DNA of 35,942 nt, taken from the NCBI GenBank assembly GCA_035478375.1, contig DATIJQ010000011.1, positions 1-35,942 on the forward strand. The letters are read 5' to 3'. A program made the translations under genes and the position numbers. Source of the stretch: DASTDY01 sp035478375 (GTDB taxonomy: Bacteria > Patescibacteriota > Saccharimonadia > Saccharimonadales > EFPC-124). This document shows positions 6,810-15,126 of this stretch, piece after piece. Each line of letters begins with the position of its first letter. Position 1 is the first letter of the stretch. Under the pieces are notes generated by a model that was not told the origin of the DNA, made no database searches, and worked only from the letters and a program-made list of their open reading frames with translations.

Positions 6810-7832
6810 ATGGCCACCACACACCGTGTGCGATTTTTCGGTTTGTTATGCGCGTTTATTTGTGGCGCAGCAATTATTATGGAGCTATTTTTTACGCGGC
6901 CCATACAGAATGCTGATCCGTCAATAGCCATTACTTGCCAAAAGACATTGCTTAACTTTGTTGCTCATCCAGATGACGATCTGCTGTTTTTGAGCCCAGA
7001 CTTGCTTCAACGTATTAGAGACAATGATTGCGTGCGCACCGTTTTTGTTACTGCCGCCGATGACAATAACAACGCCACATATTGGCTAGCGCGCGAAGAG
7101 GGCGTGCGTTCGGCTTACGCGCTCATGGCTCAGACAAAAAACGATTGGCATACCCGCCAAGTTGCGCTTAGTGATCACACGGTCGAGCTTTCTACCCTTG
7201 CCGACAAACCCAATATCTCACTCATTTTTATGCGGCTCCCTGATGGTAACAGCGACGGTTCCGGCTTCCCCAACGACAACCACCAGAGTTTGCAAAAACT
7301 TTGGCAAGGCAAGCTGGCCGAAATCCACACCGTCGATGGCGTCGACACTTACACAAAAGAAACACTCATTAGCACCTTCACCGCTATTATAGAAGACTTT
7401 GAACCGCACGAAATCCACACTCAAGACTTTATCGGCCGCTACGGTGACGGCGACCACAGCGACCACCACACCGTCGCCTACATAACGCAACGCGCCAGCC
7501 GCACCTACAAAGCACGACACATACTTATCGGCTACGAAGATTATACGACACTTAAAAAATTACCAAATGTGGCCGCTGATGACTACGCGCTAAAATACCA
7601 AATATTTTCGACGTACGCCAAACATGACCGAGCCATTTGTGACAACACTGTGGTGTGCCAGCAAGAGACAACATCGTTTAAAGACTGGGCTGCCCGTGAA
7701 TATCAGGCCGGCACCGAGGTCGTCTTATGCACCCAAACCGTCAACAAACCGCAACGGTCATCGCATACATTTTATGACTTTTTCTTTAAAAAGCGTCAAA
7801 CCGAGGCAAGTTCGTTAGGGTGTGGTAAGTAA
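6810..7832 (+). CDS. PIG-L/LmbE-family deacetylase, membrane-anchored
   Basis: A 340-aa protein. An N-terminal hydrophobic segment (about residues 8-28) acts as signal anchor. The zinc site is AHPDDD (52-57) with DHSDHH (215-220), the arrangement of PIG-L/MshB/BshB-type N-acetyl-sugar deacetylases. The catalytic domain would face outside the cytoplasm, so a cell-surface glycan is a likely substrate. This is inferred; the mycothiol/bacillithiol enzymes are cytoplasmic. It stands alone and converges with the hydrolase gene 21 bp away. Confidence 0.85.
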   Translation: MATTHRVRFFGLLCAFICGAAIIMELFFTRPIQNADPSIAITCQKTLLNFVAHPDDDLLFLSPDLLQRIRDNDCVRTVFVTAADDNNNATYWLAREEGVRSAYALMAQTKNDWHTRQVALSDHTVELSTLADKPNISLIFMRLPDGNSDGSGFPNDNHQSLQKLWQGKLAEIHTVDGVDTYTKETLISTFTAIIEDFEPHEIHTQDFIGRYGDGDHSDHHTVAYITQRASRTYKARHILIGYEDYTTLKKLPNVAADDYALKYQIFSTYAKHDRAICDNTVVCQQETTSFKDWAAREYQAGTEVVLCTQTVNKPQRSSHTFYDFFFKKRQTEASSLGCGK

Positions 7833-7853
7833 ATACCCAACCATAAATAAAAG

Positions 7854-8423
7854 CTAATCAGACAGCGCCGCGATAACTTCAGGCAACGTCGTGCAAGCCG
7901 GTTCGCCATCGGCCGCGCCTGACATGTGACCGGCATTGTGTTTTATAATCAGCTTTGCGCCGAGTTCGTCTTTTAATCGCACGCCGTATTGGTGTGACAC
8001 AAACGGATCGTTATCGGATTGAACCGCCACAAACCCACCTTTAACCTTGCTGCGGATCTCGCCAAAATTAAGTCGTGTGTCAAAAAAATTCTCCAACTCT
8101 TTAAAACCAAGTTGGTCGGTAAACCCAGCCACAAAAATCACTTTGTTGATGCGGGCGTTTTGCAGCGATTCTAAATAACGCATTATGGTGACTGTGCCCA
8201 GGCTGTGGCCAATAAGCACCAAGTCTCCGTTCGGCTCGCCGATAGTTTTTTGCAGGTGCGGCAGCCAAGTGGCAAGCTTTGGCTCGTCGGTGTCTGGCAT
8301 AGCTGGCACAATTACTTGGTATCCTTTTTGTTGCAGCTGTGCTTTCGCCCAAGGATACCAGGCGTAGTCTGGGTTACCGCCCCAGCAGTGAACAATAATC
8401 GCGCGCTTTAAGGGGGTTTGCAT
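7854..8423 (-). CDS. Alpha/beta hydrolase, RBBP9/YdeN-type serine hydrolase
   Basis: A 189-aa minimal alpha/beta hydrolase. The nucleophile elbow is GHSLG (Ser74), the acid is in SDNDPFV (Asp137/139) and the base is His166 in NAGHMSG. The early HCWGG (12-16) supplies the oxyanion region. The size and these motifs match the RBBP9/YdeN family, whose natural substrates are mostly unknown. There is no Shine-Dalgarno sequence; an extended -10 (TGT-TACTAT) ends 6 nt before the ATG. Confidence 0.85.
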   Translation of the reverse strand: MQTPLKRAIIVHCWGGNPDYAWYPWAKAQLQQKGYQVIVPAMPDTDEPKLATWLPHLQKTIGEPNGDLVLIGHSLGTVTIMRYLESLQNARINKVIFVAGFTDQLGFKELENFFDTRLNFGEIRSKVKGGFVAVQSDNDPFVSHQYGVRLKDELGAKLIIKHNAGHMSGAADGEPACTTLPEVIAALSD

Positions 8424-8429
8424 TTTTTA

Positions 8430-8435
8430 ATAGTA
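8430..8435 (-). promoter_or_regulatory. Extended -10 box of the hydrolase gene
   Basis: Minus-strand TGT-TACTAT followed by six bases and ATG 8423. It is a probable leaderless start. Confidence 0.5.
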
Positions 8436-8619
8436 ACAGATGGCAAGACTGAGAGGAATAGACGGGTCGCCGACCGCGCAGCCCCGACACGTCAGCTGCC
8501 CGGTATGGCGCTTTACGATGTCCGCATGAGTAAGGACAACGCCATCGCCCTTATGTACCGCATTACTAAAGACAATAGCTACAACCTGACCCATGCCAGT
8601 CCAGATGTCGGGGTCACCG

Positions 8620-8656
8620 CAAAAAAACGACCACATGAATGTGATCGCTTTTTCTT
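8620..8656 (-). terminator. Terminator of initiator tRNA
   Basis: On the minus strand CGATCACAT pairs with ATGTGGTCG (one wobble) and is followed by seven T. It lies directly behind the CCA end of the tRNA. Confidence 0.85.
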
Positions 8657-8730
8657 GGTAGCGGGGGCAGGACTTGAACCTGCGACCTCTTGGTTATGAG
8701 CCAAGCGAGCTGCCTCTGCTCCACCCCGCG
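8656..8730 (-). tRNA. Initiator tRNA-fMet (CAT)
   Basis: The cloverleaf starts CGCGGGGTGGAGCAG and ends with an encoded CCA. C1 faces U72, so the first acceptor pair is unpaired, an initiator hallmark. The anticodon loop is CTCATAA on a CTTGG/CCAAG stem. The usual initiator run of three G-C pairs at 29-31/39-41 is only partly kept: the 29-41 pair is U-A. Confidence 0.9.
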
Positions 8731-8741
8731 GCGTGGTTATA

Positions 8742-8770
8742 ACTTTATCAATATTGGTTGTAAATGTCAA
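8742..8770 (-). promoter_or_regulatory. Promoter of initiator tRNA
   Basis: The minus strand has a perfect TTGACA, a 17-nt spacer and TGA-TAAAGT. The -10 ends 11 nt before the tRNA 5' base. This is one of the strongest promoters in the window. Confidence 0.8.
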
Positions 8771-8817
8771 ATATCGTATCTGCACGTGCATACAAAAAAT
8801 AGCACGCGGGTAGTACC

Positions 8818-9234
8818 TTACGAACTCTTTTTACCGAATAAAAAGTACACCCACTGCGCAAAATCGCTACGCGAAGTTATGGGCGCGTCCTGCGTTTGTG
8901 CTTGCTGCTGCGCGACCGGCTGCACAGTGTTGGGCGGCAAAATAAGCAAATGTTCGCCGGGCAAGGCTTTGTTTAGACGGGCGCGGGCGCTGAGTTCTTG
9001 GTATTCGTTGCTTTGGTAGTATTTGTTTTCGAGTTGCTGACTTTTATTTTCGAGTTGCTGCACCGCAATCTGCTGGGCCGCGGCGTCAACCTGCTGTTGC
9101 AACGTAAAGTTGCGTTGAATAGCGTCGACAGTGCTCCACACCCAACTCGACCCAATCAGTAGAGCCACCAAAAGTACGCCATTGTTTAACGTCAGCTGAT
9201 CTTTAATTTTTTGCCGCACCCGCTTTACGTTCAT
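8818..9234 (-). CDS. FtsB/DivIC-like septum-formation protein
   Basis: A 138-aa bitopic protein: short basic cytoplasmic N-terminus, TM helix at about 18-38, Gln-rich coiled coil (about 40-75), then NEYQELSARARLNKALPGEH, the conserved element after the coiled coil in FtsB/DivIC proteins. FtsB/DivIC proteins join FtsL and FtsQ/DivIB in the divisome. It overlaps the end of the trehalase gene by four bases (ATGA) and is probably translated by coupling. The Gln-rich C-terminal tail is family-atypical. Confidence 0.8.
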   Translation of the reverse strand: MNVKRVRQKIKDQLTLNNGVLLVALLIGSSWVWSTVDAIQRNFTLQQQVDAAAQQIAVQQLENKSQQLENKYYQSNEYQELSARARLNKALPGEHLLILPPNTVQPVAQQQAQTQDAPITSRSDFAQWVYFLFGKKSS

Positions 9235-10781
9235 ATATCCTCTTTTAATAAGGCCAAAAGCACGCCGTTTGTCCAGCCAAAACCATCTTGTAAAACGTAC
9301 TCGCCATTGGTTGGGCTTTGGCCGGGGCGAACGACATTATATTTTTCGACTAACTTGCCTTCTTCTTGGAAAATTTTGCGGTTGCAGGCAATCCAGCGCT
9401 GTTTAATTTCGTCAGCTAAAAAGTTATGACCGTAGGTGCGCAGGCCTTTAATCGCCACCCATTGCAATGGCGCCCAACCATTTGGCCAATCCCATTGCTG
9501 ACCTGTTTCGTGCAGCGTTGTTACAATCCCGCCCTGTTGCAGCAATTTTGTTTGCACCATTTTTGCTACACCGTCGGCTTGTTGTTGTGTGGCGACACCA
9601 GCAAATAATGCAAACAGTCCTGCGTCACTAATGATTGACGTACGCTGGTCTTTGGCAATGTCGTAATCAAAAAAATAGCCCTGGGCTTCGTCCCAACAAT
9701 ACGTTTGGATTGCCTGCTTGCGCGCGACAGCAAGTTGTCTAAAATGTTTAGCCCGCGGTTGTCTTAACAAACCGTACACTGTTGCCAGCGTGTCTTCTAA
9801 AATATACAACAGGCTGTTGAGGTCAATAGGCACAATGTCTGTAGTGTGGATCGATGCCAACTGCGTTGGGTCCGCCAGCCAGCGTGAACTGTAATCCCAG
9901 CCCGATTCAGCCCCAGCTCGCAAATCTAAATATACCTTGCTTGGCGCGCGGTCGGGCGCGCGCAAGGCGATGTCGATGTCTTCTTTATAGCCTTCGGGCC
10001 GTGGTGTTGTCTTGGCGTCATAGTAGCGATTAAGCACGCTGCCATCGGGCATACGCACAACCCGTGCGATTGCGACTTTGGTGCTGTCGAGTTTTTTGCT
10101 GCCTTTCATCCAAAAATTATATTCGGCGAGCAGGTACGGCAAATATTTTACTAGTGTTGTTTTGCCTTTGTGGCTGGCCAAAAGCTGCACCATCAACGCA
10201 AAAACCGGCGGCTGCGAGCGCGTGTAATAGGTGCGGTTGCCATTGGGGATATAGCCGTATTTACGGATCAAAAACGCACAGTTGTGCACCATGTTTTCGA
10301 CCATGTCCCAGTGTCCACCGGCCGCCAAACCTAGCATTATAAAATAGCTGTCCCAATAAAATTGGGCAATGTAGCGACCGCCGGCAACGACGTACGGATA
10401 AGGCAAGCCAATTAATGACCCTTTGTTTTCGGGGACTTCGCGTTGCAAAACATGCCACAGCTCTTCTATATGCTGCTCCAGTGTGTGCGATGGATTAGTG
10501 GTATACACATCTTGGTTTAGCAAACCTTTAAAATATTCCTGCACAAACGCGGTCAAATCAAACCCTGGGTCGTGCCGGTGTTCTTTGTAGGCTTTTAAGA
10601 TTTTGCGCAGGCGGTGGGCCGGCACCATATCGACAAATGTAATGCTGTCGGGGAAGATGCGACGGATTTGAACGTCTTGCAATAATTCGCCCAACAAATC
10701 GTCAGGCGAATCAGGCTTAGGTGTTAGATTAATTTGCGCCCTTTGGAACTGAGTGGTAATTTTTTTACGAATATCTGGCAT
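9231..10781 (-). CDS. GH37 alpha,alpha-trehalase
   Basis: A 516-aa cytoplasmic enzyme without signal peptide. It has trehalase signature 1 (GGRYIAQFYWDSY, 134-146), the catalytic-acid loop GAESGWDYSSRW (Asp296), signature 2 (QWDWPNGWAPLQ, 429-440) and VEKYNV near 480 that carries the catalytic base region. It hydrolyses trehalose to two glucose molecules. The length is close to bacterial TreF/TreA. It heads a two-gene unit with the FtsB-like gene. A TATAAT lies 11 nt before ATG 10781 and no clear Shine-Dalgarno sequence is present. Confidence 0.92.
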   Translation of the reverse strand: MPDIRKKITTQFQRAQINLTPKPDSPDDLLGELLQDVQIRRIFPDSITFVDMVPAHRLRKILKAYKEHRHDPGFDLTAFVQEYFKGLLNQDVYTTNPSHTLEQHIEELWHVLQREVPENKGSLIGLPYPYVVAGGRYIAQFYWDSYFIMLGLAAGGHWDMVENMVHNCAFLIRKYGYIPNGNRTYYTRSQPPVFALMVQLLASHKGKTTLVKYLPYLLAEYNFWMKGSKKLDSTKVAIARVVRMPDGSVLNRYYDAKTTPRPEGYKEDIDIALRAPDRAPSKVYLDLRAGAESGWDYSSRWLADPTQLASIHTTDIVPIDLNSLLYILEDTLATVYGLLRQPRAKHFRQLAVARKQAIQTYCWDEAQGYFFDYDIAKDQRTSIISDAGLFALFAGVATQQQADGVAKMVQTKLLQQGGIVTTLHETGQQWDWPNGWAPLQWVAIKGLRTYGHNFLADEIKQRWIACNRKIFQEEGKLVEKYNVVRPGQSPTNGEYVLQDGFGWTNGVLLALLKEDI

Positions 10782-10792
10782 ATCTACTCAAA

Positions 10793-10798
10793 ATTATA
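10793..10798 (-). promoter_or_regulatory. -10 box of the trehalase gene
   Basis: Perfect TATAAT on the minus strand, 11 nt before the ATG, giving a leader of only about 4 nt. The best -35 candidate (TTGCGA) has a long 19-nt spacer. Confidence 0.5.
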
Positions 10799-10853
10799 GT
10801 TCTTTTGCCAAACTTCTCGCAACACCTGTCGCTATTTTGTGGTAAAATTTGGT

Positions 10854-10859
10854 ATACTT
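10854..10859 (+). promoter_or_regulatory. Extended -10 promoter of tRNA-Ile
   Basis: TGG-TATACT ends 11 nt before the tRNA 5' base. No good -35 is visible; the extended -10 probably compensates. Confidence 0.6.
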
Positions 10860-10870
10860 GCCTGCAGTAC

Positions 10871-10946
10871 GGGGGCGTAGCTCAGTGGTTAGAGCAGTCG
10901 GCTCATAACCGATTGGTCGCTGGTTCAAGTCCAGCCGCCCCCACCA
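10871..10946 (+). tRNA. tRNA-Ile2 (CAT anticodon, lysidine-modified)
   Basis: Acceptor GGGGGCG pairs with CGCCCCC, the anticodon loop is CTCATAA on a GTCGG/CCGAT stem, and CCA is encoded. The D-arm and the TTGGTCGCTGGTTCAAGTCC region are nearly those of E. coli tRNA-Ile2, not of either tRNA-Met. It should need TilS to convert C34 to lysidine and read AUA. Confidence 0.85.
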
Positions 10947-10956
10947 GAAATTATTT

Positions 10957-10988
10957 AAAACGCCTTTGCCTTTTGGCAGGGCGTTTTT
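10957..10988 (+). terminator. Terminator of tRNA-Ile
   Basis: ACGCC and TTGCC segments pair with GGCA and GGGCGT around a TTTT loop, followed by TTTTT. It lies directly behind the tRNA. Confidence 0.75.
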
Positions 10989-11052
10989 GTTGGTTGGACT
11001 CTTCTATATTTTGACAGCTACATAAAAGGTAGGCCATAGACAATCCCCGTTG

Positions 11053-11081
11053 TTGCAGCCCCTACATGTAAAGCGTACAAT
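11053..11081 (+). promoter_or_regulatory. Promoter of the DUF4383-like gene
   Basis: TTGCAG, a 17-nt spacer and TACAAT. The start codon lies 38 nt further on, behind a GAGGGTGG Shine-Dalgarno sequence. Confidence 0.55.
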
Positions 11082-11119
11082 AAAATTACAATAATAAGCT
11101 TAATCAAAGCGAGGGTGGC

Positions 11120-11524
11120 ATGATAAAAAAAATTTCGCTTGTATTCGGCGTCGTATTTCTTTTAATTGGTATTTTAGGATTCGTGCCCGGGCTCACCACC
11201 ACCGGCGACGAGGGCATGCCAATGTTGCTTGGCCTGTTTATGGTTGGTGCATTCCACAACGTTATTCATATCGCGAGTGGTGTAATAGGGCTACTAAGCG
11301 CGAGTTCGGAGCGTTACACACGTTGGTATTTGCAAATTTTTGGTATTGTGTACGCGCTGGTGGCAATTATTGGGATTGTGCAGGGCGATTCGGTGCTCGG
11401 CCTGTTCTCAGTAAATGTAGCCGATAATGTATTACATGTTGTACTCGCCGTGCTGCTGCTTGGTGCTGGGTTTGGAATAAAACCAAGTGCTACGCCGGCC
11501 ACACCAGTAAAACCGGCAATGTAG
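11120..11524 (+). CDS. DUF4383-like four-TM membrane protein
   Basis: A 134-aa protein with four TM helices. HNVIHIASG between helices 2 and 3 and DNVLHVVLA in helix 4 are the paired His motifs typical of the DUF4383 family. The function of the family is unknown. Start ATG 11120 has a clear Shine-Dalgarno sequence. It converges on the helicase gene, whose stop lies one base away. Confidence 0.8.
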   Translation: MIKKISLVFGVVFLLIGILGFVPGLTTTGDEGMPMLLGLFMVGAFHNVIHIASGVIGLLSASSERYTRWYLQIFGIVYALVAIIGIVQGDSVLGLFSVNVADNVLHVVLAVLLLGAGFGIKPSATPATPVKPAM

Positions 11525-11525
11525 G

Positions 11526-13196
11526 TTAAAATAAGCTGGTTTGGGCTTTTTTGGCGTGACGTTTTTGCAATCGCCGGGCGTCGGCCGTAAGGTTGGCGTC
11601 CGGTTTTAGCTGCAAAATGTTTGCCGATAGCTCGGTAATAAATTGCGATGGTGTTGCAGGATTACCATTCCGATGTTGAGTGCAGCTTATGTTTAGCTGG
11701 GTCTTTGCGCGCGTTACTGCCACATAAAAAAGTCGCCGTTCCTCTGCTAGGTCGCCTTTTTGGCTAGGCAACACGCCTTCTTCGGCACCAACAACAAAAA
11801 CGTGTGGGAACTCGAGGCCTTTGGCTGCGTGAATAGTTAACAGCGTAATTGCTTCGGCCATTGGATCGTAAAAATTGTTTTCTGCTAGCCCGTCAAGATA
11901 TGACAGCGCCGCAGCGATTGTTTTATGGTGCACGAGTGTGCCAATAAAATGTATAATGTCGGCGTTTGTTTGCACGGCAAATATTTCGACGAGTTGTGCG
12001 GCAACAACGCTTGCTGGCTGGTTTGTGTCTACTTTTTGCAACAGTGTTGCAACTTGGATTTGCGAAAAATCACCGACTGCCGCCGGACCCGTTATGCAGC
12101 AATGTAAAAGTTGGATGAGCATTTGTATATCGGCGCGGTCATATGGTGAACCGTCGCCAATAATTTGGTACGGCAATCCGGAATCAGCGACATATTTCTG
12201 GATAGTTTTAGCTACATAACGGCCTCTGTAAACTATAGCGAAATCTTTAAGGCTTTGTTTGGCGTCATCATGAGTAGCGGCTAAAAAGTTCGAACCGCCA
12301 ATTGCTGCTTCGATGCTTTGCACAACCCAGTGCGCTTCACTATATTCATTCAAAAATTGAGTGCAGCTTACGGCGCCCAGTGCAGCGCTATTTGCTTGCA
12401 ACGGTGTCGCATTTGTAAAAATGGCGTTAGACAAGGCGACAATTGGAGGCGCTGAGCGGTAGTTCTTAACAAGTGAGATCGTGACTGCTTTGGGGAAATC
12501 AGCCGCAAACTGATCAAAGATTGTACCATTAGCGCCACGAAAACCGTAAATTGACTGATTTGGATCTCCAATAATAAACATATTATCGTTTTTGCGAAGT
12601 AGTTGCAAAATTTCGTATTGCAATTTGTTGGTATCTTGGAATTCGTCTATTAAAATGTAGGCGTAAGTTGGGTAATTGGTTAGTTGTGATTGCAGCGCAT
12701 CGCGAGCTCGCAGCAGCAAATCGTCAAAATCTATAAGTCCCCGTTTTTGCAGTGTCGCGTCGTAATTCTTTACAATACGGGCGAGCTCCGGCGATGCATC
12801 GGCCACGTTTTTAGCACGCGAAATTGCCAAGCCCAGCTCGCGGTTGCTCACACCCTTAAATGCTGCTGGTTTTGCTAGCGACTTTACAATGCTCGCTCGT
12901 TCCGCCTCTGTTACAAACGTAAATTCGCTACCAAGCAATTGTTGGCATAATGCGTGGAACGTGCAGATAACCGGACCTTTTACCCCTACACGCTCCGCCA
13001 TTTCGGCCGCAGCTTTTTTGGTAAATGTGAGCGCCAAAATTTCGTGTGGTTTTGCCTTGCCGGTTTGCAAAATATACAAAATGCGTGCGGCGAGGGTTTT
13101 GGTTTTGCCAGTACCAGGTCCAGCAATAATTGTCACCGGGCCGTCGATTGTTTTGACCGCACGACGCTGCTGCGTATTCAAGCTCGCCAAATCCAT
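11526..13196 (-). CDS. Compact UvrD/Rep-family superfamily 1 helicase
   Basis: A 556-aa SF1A helicase. Walker A is AGPGTGKT (25-32), motif Ia LTFTKKAAAEM, motif II DEFQDT (184-189), motif III GDPNQSIYGFRGA (210-222), motif IV region KNYRSAP, motif V THAAKGLE-like (TIHAAKGLEF) and motif VI VAVTRAK. All ATPase motifs are present. It is well short of the roughly 650-720 aa of UvrD/PcrA, with the accessory 1B/2B domains and C-terminal tail reduced. The start codon lies two bases past the EndoQ gene stop, so both are one operon. It probably acts in DNA repair or replication restart. Confidence 0.9.
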   Translation of the reverse strand: MDLASLNTQQRRAVKTIDGPVTIIAGPGTGKTKTLAARILYILQTGKAKPHEILALTFTKKAAAEMAERVGVKGPVICTFHALCQQLLGSEFTFVTEAERASIVKSLAKPAAFKGVSNRELGLAISRAKNVADASPELARIVKNYDATLQKRGLIDFDDLLLRARDALQSQLTNYPTYAYILIDEFQDTNKLQYEILQLLRKNDNMFIIGDPNQSIYGFRGANGTIFDQFAADFPKAVTISLVKNYRSAPPIVALSNAIFTNATPLQANSAALGAVSCTQFLNEYSEAHWVVQSIEAAIGGSNFLAATHDDAKQSLKDFAIVYRGRYVAKTIQKYVADSGLPYQIIGDGSPYDRADIQMLIQLLHCCITGPAAVGDFSQIQVATLLQKVDTNQPASVVAAQLVEIFAVQTNADIIHFIGTLVHHKTIAAALSYLDGLAENNFYDPMAEAITLLTIHAAKGLEFPHVFVVGAEEGVLPSQKGDLAEERRLFYVAVTRAKTQLNISCTQHRNGNPATPSQFITELSANILQLKPDANLTADARRLQKRHAKKAQTSLF

Positions 13197-13198
13197 GG

Positions 13199-14491
13199 CT
13201 AAAAAAGTGATTGTTGGTTTAAAGTTTGCTGGCGTTCGACCGCATCCTTAAACACTTTAATTGTGCCGTAGACGCCATCGTAGCCGGCTTCGCGAACCAC
13301 CTCGCCGCGGCGCAAACGGTCAATGGCCATAGCTAATAGCGGGAAGCCTGCTTCGTGAATCGCATCTGTCGGCACTGCGCGCAGTACGCTAAATTCGTCG
13401 CCTAAACGACCGAGTACATTATGGTAATCTTGCGTCACTCCTTTGCCAGATGCGCTTTTTGTGCCGCGGAGTTCGGCAATAATTTCGGCCAGCGGGATTA
13501 TGTATTCGACTTTTTTAGGCTGGGCAGGCAAAAAATCACTGGGCCGGCTTGCCAAACTGTTCAGCCGGTTTTCGACGCCAACCACCAACGGTTTACTGCA
13601 AACCGGGCACAGGCCCCGGGCCGCCTCGGTTTCGGCGGGCGTGAATTTTACATTGCAGGCGCGGTGACCGTCGAGGTGGTATTTACCTTCTTCGGGGAAA
13701 AACTCAATTGTGCCGACAAGACGCTGGTCGTTGCTTTTTATGCCACCAATAATGCCATCGTAACTGAGGTCGCTGTGTACCAAGGTTGCTTCGCGGCCAA
13801 GCTTTTGGGGCGAATGCGCATCGGAGTTGCTGATGATCGCCCGACCATCCAAATTAGCCACTCGCCAGTTCATACCAGGGTCGGAGCTCAGGCCCGTTTC
13901 GATCGCACGCACTTCTGGCGCAAGCTCATCGAACGCTTCTCCTATGCTATCAAAACCCGATTTGCTGCCAAACAACCCAAACCATGGCGTCCAAATGTGT
14001 GCTGCGACGTACAGACCGCGGGGTTCGACCTCGAGCATGTGGCGCAATAATTCTTTGCTGTCGAGTCCCAAAATTGGCCGGCCATCTGCCTTAAGATTGC
14101 CAATGCGTTCCAGGCGCGCGTTTAGTTCGCTGACCGCTTCAAAACTAGGCAAAACAATCAGCTGGTGGAGCTTGCGCACGCGCTCACCTTTTTTGTAAAT
14201 AGTAGCTATTTCGACGGTCGGCACAAAACGGATATCATTGCCGCGCACATTTGGTGGCAATGTTGCGTCAATTGGCGCGGCAAGCTCGTCTTTGAGTTTG
14301 AATAGGCCGAGTTCGGCAGGCACCAGTTTTTCGCGCAGCTCAGCAAACCACTGTGGATGAGTAAAATCGCCGGTGCCAATGACGTTGATGCCTTTTAATT
14401 TGCCCCAATAATACAAACCTTCGAGGTTACAATTTTTGCTGGTGGCACGCGAAAAACGCGAATGAATATGCAAGTCAACAACGTATTCCAT
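13199..14491 (-). CDS. Endonuclease Q-family PHP nuclease
   Basis: A 430-aa protein. An N-terminal PHP domain supplies metal ligands DLHIHSRFSR (D6, H8, H10), H109, H165 and SNSDAH (D224, H226). A zinc-finger-like element (H272, H276, C279 and CPVC 295-298) and a C-terminal domain follow. This is the EndoQ layout. EndoQ cuts 5' of deaminated bases (uracil, hypoxanthine, xanthine) and abasic sites; it was described in Thermococcales and a few bacteria. It has an AGGAG Shine-Dalgarno sequence and is followed at once by the helicase gene, suggesting a nick-then-unwind repair pair. Confidence 0.85.
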   Translation of the reverse strand: MEYVVDLHIHSRFSRATSKNCNLEGLYYWGKLKGINVIGTGDFTHPQWFAELREKLVPAELGLFKLKDELAAPIDATLPPNVRGNDIRFVPTVEIATIYKKGERVRKLHQLIVLPSFEAVSELNARLERIGNLKADGRPILGLDSKELLRHMLEVEPRGLYVAAHIWTPWFGLFGSKSGFDSIGEAFDELAPEVRAIETGLSSDPGMNWRVANLDGRAIISNSDAHSPQKLGREATLVHSDLSYDGIIGGIKSNDQRLVGTIEFFPEEGKYHLDGHRACNVKFTPAETEAARGLCPVCSKPLVVGVENRLNSLASRPSDFLPAQPKKVEYIIPLAEIIAELRGTKSASGKGVTQDYHNVLGRLGDEFSVLRAVPTDAIHEAGFPLLAMAIDRLRRGEVVREAGYDGVYGTIKVFKDAVERQQTLNQQSLF

Positions 14492-14497
14492 AGACTC

Positions 14498-15097
14498 CTA
14501 ACTGCGCGAGAATCGGCGACGAACGTGCTGCGCTGCCCGTGGCACCAAATGGATGTGCATGCTTAGGAACACAAGCACAAGACCAGCCAACCAAGCGGCG
14601 CCGGTTAGCCACATAAGGTTGTTTTCGCGCTTTTCTACCTCACGCAAATTACGGCCGGCCAAAACGTAGTATTGTTTGCCGTCGCCAGCAGTGATGCGTT
14701 TAATAACAGCCGCAAAACGTTTGCCAGATGCCGGTTGCCAGGTAAAGCTAATCTCGTTATTGATGGCGCGATCAACGGCGCCCAAAACGCCATCGGGTTG
14801 CAACATAGTGGTCGGCGCAGTCACCGAGCTGCTCGCCACATTGCCGTCTTGACTATAAATAATACCAAACGGTGCCAGCGAATGGTTGGGGTCAATAAAA
14901 CTGCCCATGGCGATCGAAGTGGGCATAGCGCCAGAGTTTAACTGGTCAGCCCAATCTTCGGCAAGTTGTATTTGCGGATCATTGGCAGATTGCCGCAAGC
15001 CTTGCTGCGCCACGCCATAAATTGTCCCCATAGCAACGGTCAATAGTACTGCGAGAGTAAAAAATAGTTTTAAGCGAGCTCGAGCATTTTCTTGCAT
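14498..15097 (-). CDS. Two-TM membrane protein with extracytoplasmic sensor-like domain
   Basis: A 199-aa protein with an N-terminal TM helix (about 9-29), an outside domain of about 130 residues, and a second TM helix (about 162-182) with a basic end. The region from LRQSANDPQIQLAEDWADQL onward resembles the ligand-binding part of sensor kinases and chemoreceptors, but no kinase, HAMP or GGDEF domain follows. It could be an orphan sensor. Start ATG 15097 has an AGGA Shine-Dalgarno sequence. It is upstream of EndoQ and helicase, six bases apart, so probably co-transcribed. Confidence 0.7.
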   Translation of the reverse strand: MQENARARLKLFFTLAVLLTVAMGTIYGVAQQGLRQSANDPQIQLAEDWADQLNSGAMPTSIAMGSFIDPNHSLAPFGIIYSQDGNVASSSVTAPTTMLQPDGVLGAVDRAINNEISFTWQPASGKRFAAVIKRITAGDGKQYYVLAGRNLREVEKRENNLMWLTGAAWLAGLVLVFLSMHIHLVPRAAQHVRRRFSRS

Positions 15098-15126
15098 AGC
15101 AATCCTTTTACTCTCTTAACTATACA

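Noticed and set aside
8427..8593. Minus-strand 55-aa frame starting MGQVVAIVFSNAVHKG and containing CRGC, ending three bases before the hydrolase start
   Set aside because: No Shine-Dalgarno sequence, its end overlaps the hydrolase -10 box, and its codon pattern is not convincing. It remains the only candidate in the 232-base gap before the tRNA.
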